Assembly: GCF_001677435.1 (NCBI RefSeq)
Contig: NZ_CP016268.1
Span: 62,001-126,000 of the forward strand
Reading direction: 5' to 3'
DNA length: 64,000 bases
Source of the DNA: Woeseia oceani
Lineage (GTDB): Bacteria; Pseudomonadota; Gammaproteobacteria; Steroidobacterales; Woeseiaceae
Made by a program: the position numbers and the translations under genes
The notes under the pieces: generated by a model
The model's input: the letters and a program-made list of their open reading frames with translations, nothing else
Told to the model about the DNA's origin: nothing
The model's database searches: none
Shown here: one piece after another, positions 54,779 to 63,225 of the stretch
Layout: each line of letters opens with the position of its first letter
Position numbering within the stretch: the stretch's first letter is position 1

Positions 54779-55987
54779 CTACGGGCTGCGCACGGCGTCA
54801 AATACGCGAATTTCGCTGGTTGCCTGCATTACCAGGCCGTAACCGATCCGGTCGTAAACTTTGAATACCATTACCGTACCGGCTTGCTCGTCCGGCAGAC
54901 GAACTTTTTCGCCACCGAAGCTGGGCAGGAAGCCGTCTGAACCGCGGGCAAAACGGTCGCGAACTTCTTCGCCAGACTGGAATACGGTCAGTACGTCGCC
55001 CGGCGCGATGCCATCGCGGGCACCGCGATTCAGAACCACTACCTGATACTGGCCAATCAGCGATACACCATCTACCACTGAAATTATCTTGCCGTCGACG
55101 TCCGTATCCGGTGCTTTGGGGAAGAAATTCAACGGGATGTCCACAGACTCCGGAATCAGCCGGTCACCGGTCAGGGCTTCACGATTAGTATCGGTCAGGC
55201 TGACGGTAGCGGGGTCGCCGCCACGGCTGAGCGCGCCTTCGCCAACGAAGATGCCCTGATAACCCACGACCTTGTTGTCGTCCGGGTCCACCAGCTCATC
55301 GCCGACATGGACAATGCTGTAGCGAGTGCCGGGAGCAGCCGGTTCGCCGCCACGCACGTACACATCATTGCCGGCTGCGGCGATCATGCGTTGGCCGCGC
55401 GTCGCGAGTACGTAGGGCAGGCTGTCAATCTGTGAGCGCTCCAGCACCATGCCGCGTGACAGGAAAGACGCTATCTGTTCGTAAGGGATGCTGGTAACGG
55501 CGGCGTCCAGCGGCGTAATCCGTGCTTGCGGCGACAGGCGGTAAGCCGAGCCGCGCAGTGTGATGCGTGGCTGGCCGTCGATCATGACCAGGGCAAGGAC
55601 ATCACCGGGATAAATAAGGTGTGGGTTTTCGACCTGTGGATTGACGTACCAGACTTCCGGCCAGTGCCAGGGATCCTGCAGGAACTGACCTGCGATGTCC
55701 CACAGCGTGTCACCGCGTTTGACGACGTACTCATCCGGATGGCCGGATGCCAGCGGAACGCGGTTCAGCGGCTGAATATTCTGTTGCGGGGCAGTCTGTG
55801 CCGAGGTCCGGTTGGCATTCGGATCCATGGACGTAGCGCGTGCGGATGCAGGGGCCGGGCGTTCACTGCGCACCGGTGCTTCATCACGGTCGGCAAACGG
55901 GTTCAGGGAGCAGCCGGCCAGTGCCGCCGTCAAAACTAGGGACGACAGGCGGATGCCGGTTTTCGTACGTGGATGGCTAAAGGACAT
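54779..55987 (-). CDS. LysM-domain lipoprotein
   Basis: 402 residues. Basic start, hydrophobic stretch and lipobox LAGC give lipidated Cys26; then a Pro/Ala/Thr/Gln-rich linker to about residue 80 and a single LysM domain (YVVKRGDTLWDIAGQFLQDP, WYVNPQVENPHLIYPGDVLAL). The following ~270 residues form a beta-rich domain of unknown function with VVGYQGIFVGEGAL and GVSLIGQYQVVVLNRGARDGIAPGDVL. Such proteins are regularly encoded just upstream of dprA and are believed to bind peptidoglycan. The start at 55987 is chosen over an ATG six codons further out. Divergent from def. Confidence 0.88.
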   Translation of the reverse strand: MSFSHPRTKTGIRLSSLVLTAALAGCSLNPFADRDEAPVRSERPAPASARATSMDPNANRTSAQTAPQQNIQPLNRVPLASGHPDEYVVKRGDTLWDIAGQFLQDPWHWPEVWYVNPQVENPHLIYPGDVLALVMIDGQPRITLRGSAYRLSPQARITPLDAAVTSIPYEQIASFLSRGMVLERSQIDSLPYVLATRGQRMIAAAGNDVYVRGGEPAAPGTRYSIVHVGDELVDPDDNKVVGYQGIFVGEGALSRGGDPATVSLTDTNREALTGDRLIPESVDIPLNFFPKAPDTDVDGKIISVVDGVSLIGQYQVVVLNRGARDGIAPGDVLTVFQSGEEVRDRFARGSDGFLPSFGGEKVRLPDEQAGTVMVFKVYDRIGYGLVMQATSEIRVFDAVRSP

Positions 55988-56013
55988 GATCGACGGCGGC
56001 TCCATTGTGAAAT

Positions 56014-56050
56014 CTGACCTGTCGGCGGACAGGCGTTGCTATAATATGTC
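56014..56050. promoter_or_regulatory. Divergent promoter region between LysM gene and def
   Basis: A perfect TATAAT at 56040-56045 on the plus strand overlaps a TATTAT on the minus strand (56041-56046), so both directions could use the same AT-rich melting site. A 6-bp palindrome, CCTGTC/GACAGG (56018-56033), lies next to the box. No good -35 at 17 bp from the plus-strand box was found. A 10-bp palindrome CTTAATTAAG occurs further down at 56115-56124. Confidence 0.35.
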
Positions 56051-56210
56051 GTGTCGACGCCTTGCAAGCTGCCAAACGCGTCACAATTCCACCCCCGCGG
56101 GGCCTTTGGCGGCGCTTAATTAAGGCGGCATTGTCCGCTATCTTATTCAATAAAGTCAAAAATTTAGCATTAGTTTGTAGTAACTTACGCGAGTTTTGAC
56201 CGTACCTGTT

Positions 56211-56735
56211 ATGGCTATACTGAAAATACTTGAGTTTCCCGATCCGCGCCTGCGTACCAAGGCGGCGCCCGTCGACGTTGTGGATGACGCGCTGCGCGAC
56301 CTGATCGATGACATGTTCGAGACCATGTATCAGGCTCCCGGGATCGGGCTGGCTGCGACCCAGGTCGATGTCCACAAGCGATTGCTGGTGGCTGACGTTT
56401 CCGCAGAAAAGACCGATCCCTACGTATTGATCAACCCGCAGATACTGGAAATGGACGGCGTTGCGGTGGCCGAGGAAGGCTGCTTGTCCGTACCGGGATA
56501 CTACGAAGAGGTTGAACGCGCCGAACACATTCGGGTGAGTTACCTGGACCGTGACGGCAAACGCGTAGAGCAGGACATGCAAGGTTTGCTCGCCGTGTGT
56601 GTCCAGCACGAAATGGATCACCTTGAAGGCAAACTGTTCGTCGACTACTTGTCCGAAGCCAAGCGTCAACGAATCAGGAAGCGTCTGGAAAAAGACCGCC
56701 GCAGCCGCGTGCCTGCCGCTGCCGCTGTTCTCTGA
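56211..56735 (+). CDS. def: Peptide deformylase
   Basis: 174 residues. All three conserved motifs are present: GIGLAATQ (about 44-51), EGCLSVPG with the metal Cys, and QHEMDHLEG with the two His and catalytic Glu. It removes the N-formyl group from nascent proteins, in the cytoplasm. Start set at the ATG that yields [14 protein letters not shown]; the TTG five codons further out is less likely. The C-terminus is Ala/Arg rich. It heads the def-fmt-rsmB-DUF4390-ntrY-ntrX series on the plus strand. Confidence 0.95.
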   Translation: MAILKILEFPDPRLRTKAAPVDVVDDALRDLIDDMFETMYQAPGIGLAATQVDVHKRLLVADVSAEKTDPYVLINPQILEMDGVAVAEEGCLSVPGYYEEVERAEHIRVSYLDRDGKRVEQDMQGLLAVCVQHEMDHLEGKLFVDYLSEAKRQRIRKRLEKDRRSRVPAAAAVL

Positions 56736-56767
56736 CCGTACCGTACGCGCGTCAGCAGAACACGATC

Positions 56768-57718
56768 ATGACCGACCCAAGAGTGGTGTTTGCCGGTACG
56801 CCGGATTTTGCCCGAGCGTCCCTGGCAGCACTGGTCGACTCGGGTCTGCGGCCGCTGGCTGTCTACACGCAGCCGGATCGCCCTAAGGGCCGCGGCCGAG
56901 GCGTTGCGGCGTCCGCGGTCAAAGCGTTCGCCCTGGAACACGGGCTGCTAATCCGCCAGCCGCTGTCACTCAAGCCAGCCGCCGTACAGCAGGAACTGGC
57001 CGACCTGAAGCCCGACCTGATTATCGTTGCCGCCTACGGGCTGATCTTTCCGCAAGCCGTGCTGGATATACCGCGACTCGGTTGCCTTAACGTGCATGCG
57101 TCGCTGTTGCCGCGCTGGCGTGGCGCTGCACCCATTCAGGCGGCGATCCTCGCTGGCGATAGCCAGACCGGGATCAGTCTCATGCAGATGGAGGCCGGTT
57201 TGGATACCGGGCCGGTCTTTGCAATGTCTTCTATCCCTATTGCTGCCGATGAAACAGCCGGTGAACTGCACGACCGTCTGGCGGCGCTCGGCGGGGAGCT
57301 GCTGGTCGGGCAATTGGACAACATTCTCGCTGGCCGTCTGTCAGCGCATGCGCAGGACGAAACGCTTGCCAGCTATGCCGGCAAGATAGAGACCAGTGAC
57401 AGCGTACTCGACTGGCAGCGCCCCGCGATTGAGCTTGCGCGCGCGGTGCGGGCGTACTCGCCGGTACCGGGCGCGCGCTTCATGCTGGACGACGAACTCA
57501 TCAAGTGCTGGACGGCGACCGTGCAGGCCTCTGTCACAGCTCCCGCCGGCGAAATTGTCGCCGCCGGTCGCGACGGTATCGATGTTGCGTGCGGTGACGG
57601 TGTGCTGCGCTTGCACGAGGTACAGCGCGCCGGTCGCCGCCGGGTCAGCGCGGCGGAGTTCGCAGCACAACGACCGCTGGTCGGGCTGTCACTCCTGCCT
57701 GCACCCGATTCAAACTGA
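56768..57718 (+). CDS. fmt: Methionyl-tRNA formyltransferase
   Basis: 316 residues. The formyl-transfer core has the motif NVHASLLPRWRGAAPIQAA, with the catalytic Asn/His/Asp set (Asn, His here and the Asp in MEAGLDTGPV), and a C-terminal oligonucleotide-binding domain. It adds the formyl group to Met-tRNAfMet, the partner reaction to Def. Stop and the rsmB start overlap as TGATG at 57716-57720. Confidence 0.96.
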   Translation: MTDPRVVFAGTPDFARASLAALVDSGLRPLAVYTQPDRPKGRGRGVAASAVKAFALEHGLLIRQPLSLKPAAVQQELADLKPDLIIVAAYGLIFPQAVLDIPRLGCLNVHASLLPRWRGAAPIQAAILAGDSQTGISLMQMEAGLDTGPVFAMSSIPIAADETAGELHDRLAALGGELLVGQLDNILAGRLSAHAQDETLASYAGKIETSDSVLDWQRPAIELARAVRAYSPVPGARFMLDDELIKCWTATVQASVTAPAGEIVAAGRDGIDVACGDGVLRLHEVQRAGRRRVSAAEFAAQRPLVGLSLLPAPDSN

Positions 57719-59043
57719 TGGCGGCCAGCAAGAGCGGGGTCTTGTTGCGCGCTGAGGCTGCGAAAGCGGTCAATGCCGTACGCAGCAACGGCCGCTCGCT
57801 CGACGAAGCACTGGCCACCGCAGAGCAGCGGGTGGCGAGCGCGGATCATCCGCTATTGCGGCACCTGTGCTACGAGACCTTACGTCACCATTGGCAACTG
57901 CGGGCGCAAATCGCCGCTCTGCTGTCGAAGCCATTGGCGCGGCGGGATGCGCTGATTGAGGACCTGATTGCTGTCGGTCTCGCGCAACTGCAGCACACCC
58001 GGGTCGCGCCGCACGCTGCTGTGTCACAGACCGTCGAGGCAGTAAGGCTGCTGCGGCTGCCGAAATTTGCCGGCCTGGTGAACGCTGTCTTGCGCCGCTA
58101 TCAACGCGAAACCCCGGTCGGTGAGGGCGACGAAGCACAGTGCAACCACCCGCTGTGGCTGTTGCAGCGCCTGCAAGCCGACTGGCCGGAGCAGTGGCCG
58201 GCGATAGTTGCCGCCAACAATGAGCGTGCGCCAATGTGGCTGCGGCTCAAGCCCGGGCCCATAGACCCGGAGACCTATGCTGTTGGTCTGGACACGCCGG
58301 CGGGGATGACGCCTGGTCTGGATTCGGCGCTGTGTCTGGCCGAGGCATTGCCGGTGGATGAGCTGCCCGGCTTTTCGGCAGGCACGGTGTCAGTCCAGGA
58401 CGGTGCCGCCCAGCTTGCCGCCCCCTGGCTGTTGGACGGCTACGGCAATGGCCGAATTCTGGATGCCTGCGCCGCGCCCGGTGGAAAAACTGCACATCTA
58501 TTGGAACTGGCGGGGCCCAATGCGGTTCTAACAGCGATCGACAGTGATGCCGCGCGCCTCGAGCGGGTGCGCGAAACGCTCGATCGAACAGGTGGAAATG
58601 CAACCCTGGTCTGTGCTGATGCATCTAAGCCAGAGGCGTGGTGGGATGGAGTCCCGTTCGAGCGCATCCTGCTGGATGCGCCGTGTTCCGCCAGCGGGGT
58701 AATAAGAAGGCACCCGGACATACGCCTGCTGCGTCGTGACTCGGATATCGAGGCGCTGGCAGGTCGGCAGCTCGACATGCTGTCGGCGTTGTGGCCGTTG
58801 CTCGCGCCGGGTGGACGCCTGCTGTATGTCACTTGTTCAGTGTTTGCCGCAGAAAATGACGTGGTCGTGTCAAAGTTCCTCATGGGGCAGGCCGATGCGC
58901 AAGAGGAAGCTTTGTTGCCAAATAACAACGTCCGCGCTCTAATGTGCCGCAAGGTTGCGGGCTGGCAGATATTGCCCGGCACAGAGCGCCTGGATGGTTT
59001 CTACTTCGCCTGTCTTACAAAAGCATCAGTAACCCCCGAATGA
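57718..59043 (+). CDS. rsmB: 16S rRNA m5C967 methyltransferase
   Basis: 441 residues. The N-terminal NusB-like domain (about 1-140) is followed by the SAM methyltransferase core with DACAAPGGKTAHLLEL, the catalytic Cys in LLDAPCSASGVIRRHPD and the second Cys in LYVTCSVF. It methylates C967 of 16S rRNA. The stop overlaps the DUF4390 start as ATGA. Confidence 0.95.
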   Translation: MAASKSGVLLRAEAAKAVNAVRSNGRSLDEALATAEQRVASADHPLLRHLCYETLRHHWQLRAQIAALLSKPLARRDALIEDLIAVGLAQLQHTRVAPHAAVSQTVEAVRLLRLPKFAGLVNAVLRRYQRETPVGEGDEAQCNHPLWLLQRLQADWPEQWPAIVAANNERAPMWLRLKPGPIDPETYAVGLDTPAGMTPGLDSALCLAEALPVDELPGFSAGTVSVQDGAAQLAAPWLLDGYGNGRILDACAAPGGKTAHLLELAGPNAVLTAIDSDAARLERVRETLDRTGGNATLVCADASKPEAWWDGVPFERILLDAPCSASGVIRRHPDIRLLRRDSDIEALAGRQLDMLSALWPLLAPGGRLLYVTCSVFAAENDVVVSKFLMGQADAQEEALLPNNNVRALMCRKVAGWQILPGTERLDGFYFACLTKASVTPE

Positions 59044-59627
59044 GCCGAGCACTGAATACCCGCTTCGCCGCCTTGCTGACCCTGCTGTTTATGCTGGGGC
59101 TGGCAACCGCGCTTGCGCAAAGCCGTGGCGATCGGCAGGGGTATTTTCAGGTTCGGTCGGCGAGCACCCATCTGGCAGAGGGGGTGCAGGTGCTGGATGC
59201 GCGATTGCAACTGGTCCTGAGCGATGAAGCGCTGAACGCGCTCAACAACGGCGTGCCGCTGACCATTGAATTGAACCTGGAGGTCATTCGCGTACGCCGC
59301 TTCATGCCGGACGCCGTCGACGCTGAACTCGATCTTCGTTACGAACTGGAATACCGGCCGCTAAGCCAGCGCTATATCGTGCGCAATCTCAACAGTTCCA
59401 ATCAGGACTCATTCGCAACCCTGTATTCGGCGTTGAACAGCCTGGGCCGATTGGAAAATCTGCCAGTGGTCGATGATGCGATTCTGGATCCTGACAGCCG
59501 CTACCGCATGCGCCTGCAGGCACTGCTCAGTACTCAACAATACCCTGCACCACTGCGCATGCTGTTTTTCTGGCGCGACCAATGGCAATTGAAGAGTGAC
59601 TGGTTCGAATGGCAACTCGAACGCTAA
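59040..59627 (+). CDS. DUF4390 family exported protein
   Basis: 195 residues. A signal peptide ends near TALAQS, followed by a compact beta-sandwich-like sequence: FQVRSASTHLAEGVQVLDARLQLVLSDEALNALNNGVPLTIEL, a pattern of DUF4390, which is regularly found between rsmB and ntrY in Gammaproteobacteria. Role unknown; the placement suggests a link with the sensor kinase that follows. ATGA overlap with rsmB, 19-nt overlap with ntrY. Confidence 0.85.
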   Translation: MSRALNTRFAALLTLLFMLGLATALAQSRGDRQGYFQVRSASTHLAEGVQVLDARLQLVLSDEALNALNNGVPLTIELNLEVIRVRRFMPDAVDAELDLRYELEYRPLSQRYIVRNLNSSNQDSFATLYSALNSLGRLENLPVVDDAILDPDSRYRMRLQALLSTQQYPAPLRMLFFWRDQWQLKSDWFEWQLER

Positions 59628-61840
59628 AGCGCTTCCTCTACGGAACGCTCGGGGCACTGGGCTTCGGGCTGGCATTGGGCGCGCTCTATTTGCTGAGCCG
59701 TACGGCGCAGAACTCGCAGGAATTCGATCGCCTGTACGTCTACATCCTGCTGATCAACGTTGCCGGCGTTCTGGTGTTGTTCGCGCTGATGGTGGGCAAT
59801 CTCGCGCGTTTGTTCCGCGACTACCGAGCCCACGTGCCAGGCTCGAAACTCAAAGCCCGCATGGTGGCGATGTTCGTTGGTCTCGCTGCTGTACCGCTGC
59901 TGGTGGTGTTCTATTTTTCGATGCAGTTTATCAATCGCGGTATCGATACCTGGTTTAACGTCGAAGTCGAGGCCGGGCTGGATGACGCGCTCGCGCTCAG
60001 CAGGGCGGCGCTGGAAATGCAGATGCGTGACCAGCTCGAAAGCACTACGCGCATTGCCGAGCATCTGGAACAGGTCAGCTTCAGCCAGGTTATTTTCGAA
60101 CTAAGCAATTTGCGCCGGCAGAGCGGGGCCAACGAAATCACGTTGTTCGGTCGCAACCGCCAGATTCTGGCGACCAGTTCCGATCTGGCCGCAGGTGCCG
60201 TCCCGGTTGCGCCCACGGACGAAGTCTTGTTGCAGATTCAGCAGAACCGGCCCTATGTGCGCCTCTACCCGTTGCAGGAAGGACGTTACGAAATACGCAC
60301 GGCAGTGCCGATCGGCAGTCGCAATCGTCCGGAACTGATCGGCTTGTTGCAGGCACGTTACCCGGTATCGGAACGTATCAGTCGCATGGCCGACAGCGTC
60401 GATTCGTCCTACAGTGACTACAAGCTCGCGGAATACCTGCGGGAACCATTGAAGCGCAGCTTCACGATGACCCTGACGGTTGTCCTGATGCTCTCGCTGC
60501 TCGCCTCGATCTACGGCGCATTCGTTTTTTCGCGACGCATTATCGCGCCGATCCAGGACCTGGTGGCGGGTACCCGGGCGGTTGCAAAAGGCGATTTTGA
60601 TACCCGATTGCCAACCCCGTCGCGCGATGAGATCGGTTTTCTGATCAGCTCGTTCAATGACATGACGCAACGCTTGTCGACGGCGCGCCGCCAGGCCAGC
60701 CTCAGCCAGGCGCAGGTGGAAGCGGAACGTGCGAACCTTGAGGTTATTCTCGCGCGCCTGTCCACGGGGGTCGTTTCGCTGGAGTCCGATCTTCGAATCA
60801 GGACGGCGAATCAGGCAGCCGGGGCCATTCTCAACGTCAACCTGGAAACGCGGGTCGGCGAATTTCTGCCCGATGTCGCTCGTGGTGAGCCCTTGCTGGA
60901 GCAATTCGTGGATGTCGCGCGGGTACGCCTCAACGCCGGTGAGCGCGAGTGGCGCGAGCAGATCGTGTTGCGCGGTGAGGTTGGCCGACGTGTGCTGACC
61001 TGCGCGTGTACTGCTTTGCCCGGTGACGAGGACCACGACCCGGGGTTTGTGGTCGTGTTTGATGACATCACTGCACTGCTGCAGGCGCAGCGTGATGCGG
61101 CGTGGGGCGAAGTCGCCAGGCGACTGGCGCACGAAATCAAGAACCCGCTGACGCCCATACAGTTGTCGGCCGAGCGATTACGCCGCAAGTACCTGAAGAC
61201 CATGTCGCCGGATGAGGCGCAGATTCTCGATCGGGCAACGCATACGATTGTGCAGCAAGTGGAAGCGATGAAGGAGATGGTCAACGCCTTCAGCGAATAC
61301 GCGCGTGCGCCGGACATGGATATCAACAAGTTCAGTATCAGTCGGCTGGCGCATGAAGTGGTCGACCTGTACCGCGCCCAGGAAAGCAACGTCAAGATTG
61401 TGCTCGATATCGAGGGCGAACTGCCGGACGTCGAGGCCGATATGGGCCGCATGCGACAGATACTGCACAATTTGCTGCGCAATTCGATTGAAGCTCTTGA
61501 GAATGGCGATGACGGCCGCATCGACGTAAGCTTTCGCACGACTGAACACATCGGCGTACAAGTAATAGAAATAGTCGTCGAAGATAACGGACCCGGATTC
61601 AAGCTTGGCCCACTAAGCCAGATATTCGATCCGTACGTCACAACGAAGCCCAAGGGCACCGGACTCGGCCTCGCCATCGTTAAAAAACTGGTTGAGGAAC
61701 ATGCCGGCGTCATCGAAGCAGAAAACAGGGAACAGGGGGGTGCGATCATTCGCATACTCCTGCCAGTCAGTGAATCCGCACGCGAAGCAATGATCGCAAT
61801 GATGCCGGGACGCGCAGAAAAACGGAGGGAAAGAGCATGA
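59609..61840 (+). CDS. ntrY: NtrY-type membrane sensor histidine kinase
   Basis: 743 residues. Three N-terminal helices (TLGALGFGLALGALYLL, YVYILLINVAGVLVLFALM, MVAMFVGLAAVPLLVVFYF), a periplasmic sensor of about 200 residues, a fourth helix (LTVVLMLSLLASIYGAFVF), HAMP (IIAPIQDLVAGTRAV), PAS, and HisKA with the phospho-acceptor His508 in RLAHEIKNPLTPIQLSAERL, then a HATPase with DNGPGF and GTGLGLAIVKKLVEEHGG-type G boxes. It would phosphorylate the NtrX partner. ATGA overlap with ntrX. Signal unknown; NtrYX systems control nitrogen, respiration or envelope genes in different bacteria. Confidence 0.93.
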   Translation: MATRTLKRFLYGTLGALGFGLALGALYLLSRTAQNSQEFDRLYVYILLINVAGVLVLFALMVGNLARLFRDYRAHVPGSKLKARMVAMFVGLAAVPLLVVFYFSMQFINRGIDTWFNVEVEAGLDDALALSRAALEMQMRDQLESTTRIAEHLEQVSFSQVIFELSNLRRQSGANEITLFGRNRQILATSSDLAAGAVPVAPTDEVLLQIQQNRPYVRLYPLQEGRYEIRTAVPIGSRNRPELIGLLQARYPVSERISRMADSVDSSYSDYKLAEYLREPLKRSFTMTLTVVLMLSLLASIYGAFVFSRRIIAPIQDLVAGTRAVAKGDFDTRLPTPSRDEIGFLISSFNDMTQRLSTARRQASLSQAQVEAERANLEVILARLSTGVVSLESDLRIRTANQAAGAILNVNLETRVGEFLPDVARGEPLLEQFVDVARVRLNAGEREWREQIVLRGEVGRRVLTCACTALPGDEDHDPGFVVVFDDITALLQAQRDAAWGEVARRLAHEIKNPLTPIQLSAERLRRKYLKTMSPDEAQILDRATHTIVQQVEAMKEMVNAFSEYARAPDMDINKFSISRLAHEVVDLYRAQESNVKIVLDIEGELPDVEADMGRMRQILHNLLRNSIEALENGDDGRIDVSFRTTEHIGVQVIEIVVEDNGPGFKLGPLSQIFDPYVTTKPKGTGLGLAIVKKLVEEHAGVIEAENREQGGAIIRILLPVSESAREAMIAMMPGRAEKRRERA

Positions 61841-63207
61841 GCACGTCACATGTGCTGGTTGTGGACGATGAGTCCGACATACGCGCGTTGATATCGGAAA
61901 TCCTCACAGAGGAAGGCTATAAGGTGACGGTGGCCCAGGATGCCGCCGCCGCACGCGCGGCACGCGCTGCTGACCGTTTCAGCCTGGTGTTACTTGATAT
62001 CTGGATGCCGGACACGGATGGCATCAGCTTGCTTCGCGAATGGTCCGAACAGGGTGCGCTCGACTGCCCGGTCGTGATCATGTCCGGACATGGCACGGTC
62101 GACACCGCGGTCGAGGCGACCCGCCTGGGTGCCTTCGATTTTGTGGAGAAGCCGCTGTCAATCGCCAAGCTGCTGCGCACCGTCGAACGGGCGCTGGAGG
62201 ATGCCCGGCGTAAAGCCGGAACATCGCGGCACACGCTGCCGTCATTGCTGGCACCGGTTGGCCGCAGCAAGATGATGAAGAGTCTCCGCGAGACCGTTCA
62301 GCAGTATGCCGGTCACGAATCACCGGTCTTGCTGTTCGGTGAGCCGGGGACCGGGCGCGGTGCGTTTGCCCGATATATCCATGCCATGAGCAATCGCTCG
62401 GACGGCGACATAGAGATTCTGCTGGCGGCCTCGCTGACGGAGAGCAATGCGGAAGAACAGCTCCTGGGCAGTGAAGATCAATCCGGCATCAACCCGGGCT
62501 ATTTTGAGCGCGCTGCTGGCGGCACGCTGATTATCGAAGAACTCACCGACCTGAGCGATGCCGCACAAAAGCTGATTATCGGCATCCTGGAACAAGGTCG
62601 TTTCATGCGCAAAGGCGGCAATCAGCCGATCGAACTGCGGACCCGCGTACTGGCCACGGTCAGCGCGGATTTTGAAGCGGCACTGGACGCCGGCCGCCTG
62701 CGACGCGAGCTGTTCGCCAATCTGAATGTCCTGAGTCTGCGGGTCCCACCGTTGCGGGAATATTCAGAAGACGTGCCGGAGCTGTTGTCCTACTACGTCG
62801 ACAAGCTCGTGGACAGTGAAGATCTGCGGTTCCGCCGCTTCAGTGTGGCGGCGCAGAACCGGCTGCGAAACTATCCGTGGCCGGACAATGTGCGTGAGCT
62901 CAAAAACCTGGTTCGACGGTTGTTGATGACCGGAACCGACGAAGAGATCACGCTGGATGAAATCGAGCGTGAAGTCAGTGCAGTAGCGCGCGCCGATGAG
63001 CCGTTGGTCAAGCAGGATCTGCTGGCCCTGCCGTTACGCGAAGCGCGTGAGCAGTTCGAGCGGGCCTATTTGCAACAACAGCTGGTGTTGTGTGACGGCA
63101 AGGTCGGCAAGCTGGCAAAACGCGTCGGTATGGAACGAACGCACCTGTACCGCAAACTGCGTTCACTCGGCGTCGATTTTCGTTCGGTTAGTGGTGCTGA
63201 CGACTGA
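61837..63207 (+). CDS. ntrX: NtrX-like response regulator with degenerate AAA+ domain
   Basis: 456 residues. Receiver domain with phospho-acceptor Asp54 in LVLLDIWMPD, and the Lys in FVEKPLS. The central AAA+ domain is altered: Walker A is GEPGTGRGAF (Lys replaced by Arg174), no GAFTGA loop for sigma-54 contact is found after it, and Walker B reads GGTLIIEEL instead of the usual FLDEI. The remaining sensor motifs are loosely kept, and a Fis-type helix-turn-helix (about 425-447, GKVGKLAKRVGMERTHLYRKL) ends the protein. It therefore likely acts as a DNA-binding factor that does not activate sigma-54 promoters. Partner of NtrY by ATGA overlap. Confidence 0.93.
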   Translation: MSTSHVLVVDDESDIRALISEILTEEGYKVTVAQDAAAARAARAADRFSLVLLDIWMPDTDGISLLREWSEQGALDCPVVIMSGHGTVDTAVEATRLGAFDFVEKPLSIAKLLRTVERALEDARRKAGTSRHTLPSLLAPVGRSKMMKSLRETVQQYAGHESPVLLFGEPGTGRGAFARYIHAMSNRSDGDIEILLAASLTESNAEEQLLGSEDQSGINPGYFERAAGGTLIIEELTDLSDAAQKLIIGILEQGRFMRKGGNQPIELRTRVLATVSADFEAALDAGRLRRELFANLNVLSLRVPPLREYSEDVPELLSYYVDKLVDSEDLRFRRFSVAAQNRLRNYPWPDNVRELKNLVRRLLMTGTDEEITLDEIEREVSAVARADEPLVKQDLLALPLREAREQFERAYLQQQLVLCDGKVGKLAKRVGMERTHLYRKLRSLGVDFRSVSGADD

Positions 63208-63225
63208 CTGTCGGCACGACCGGCA

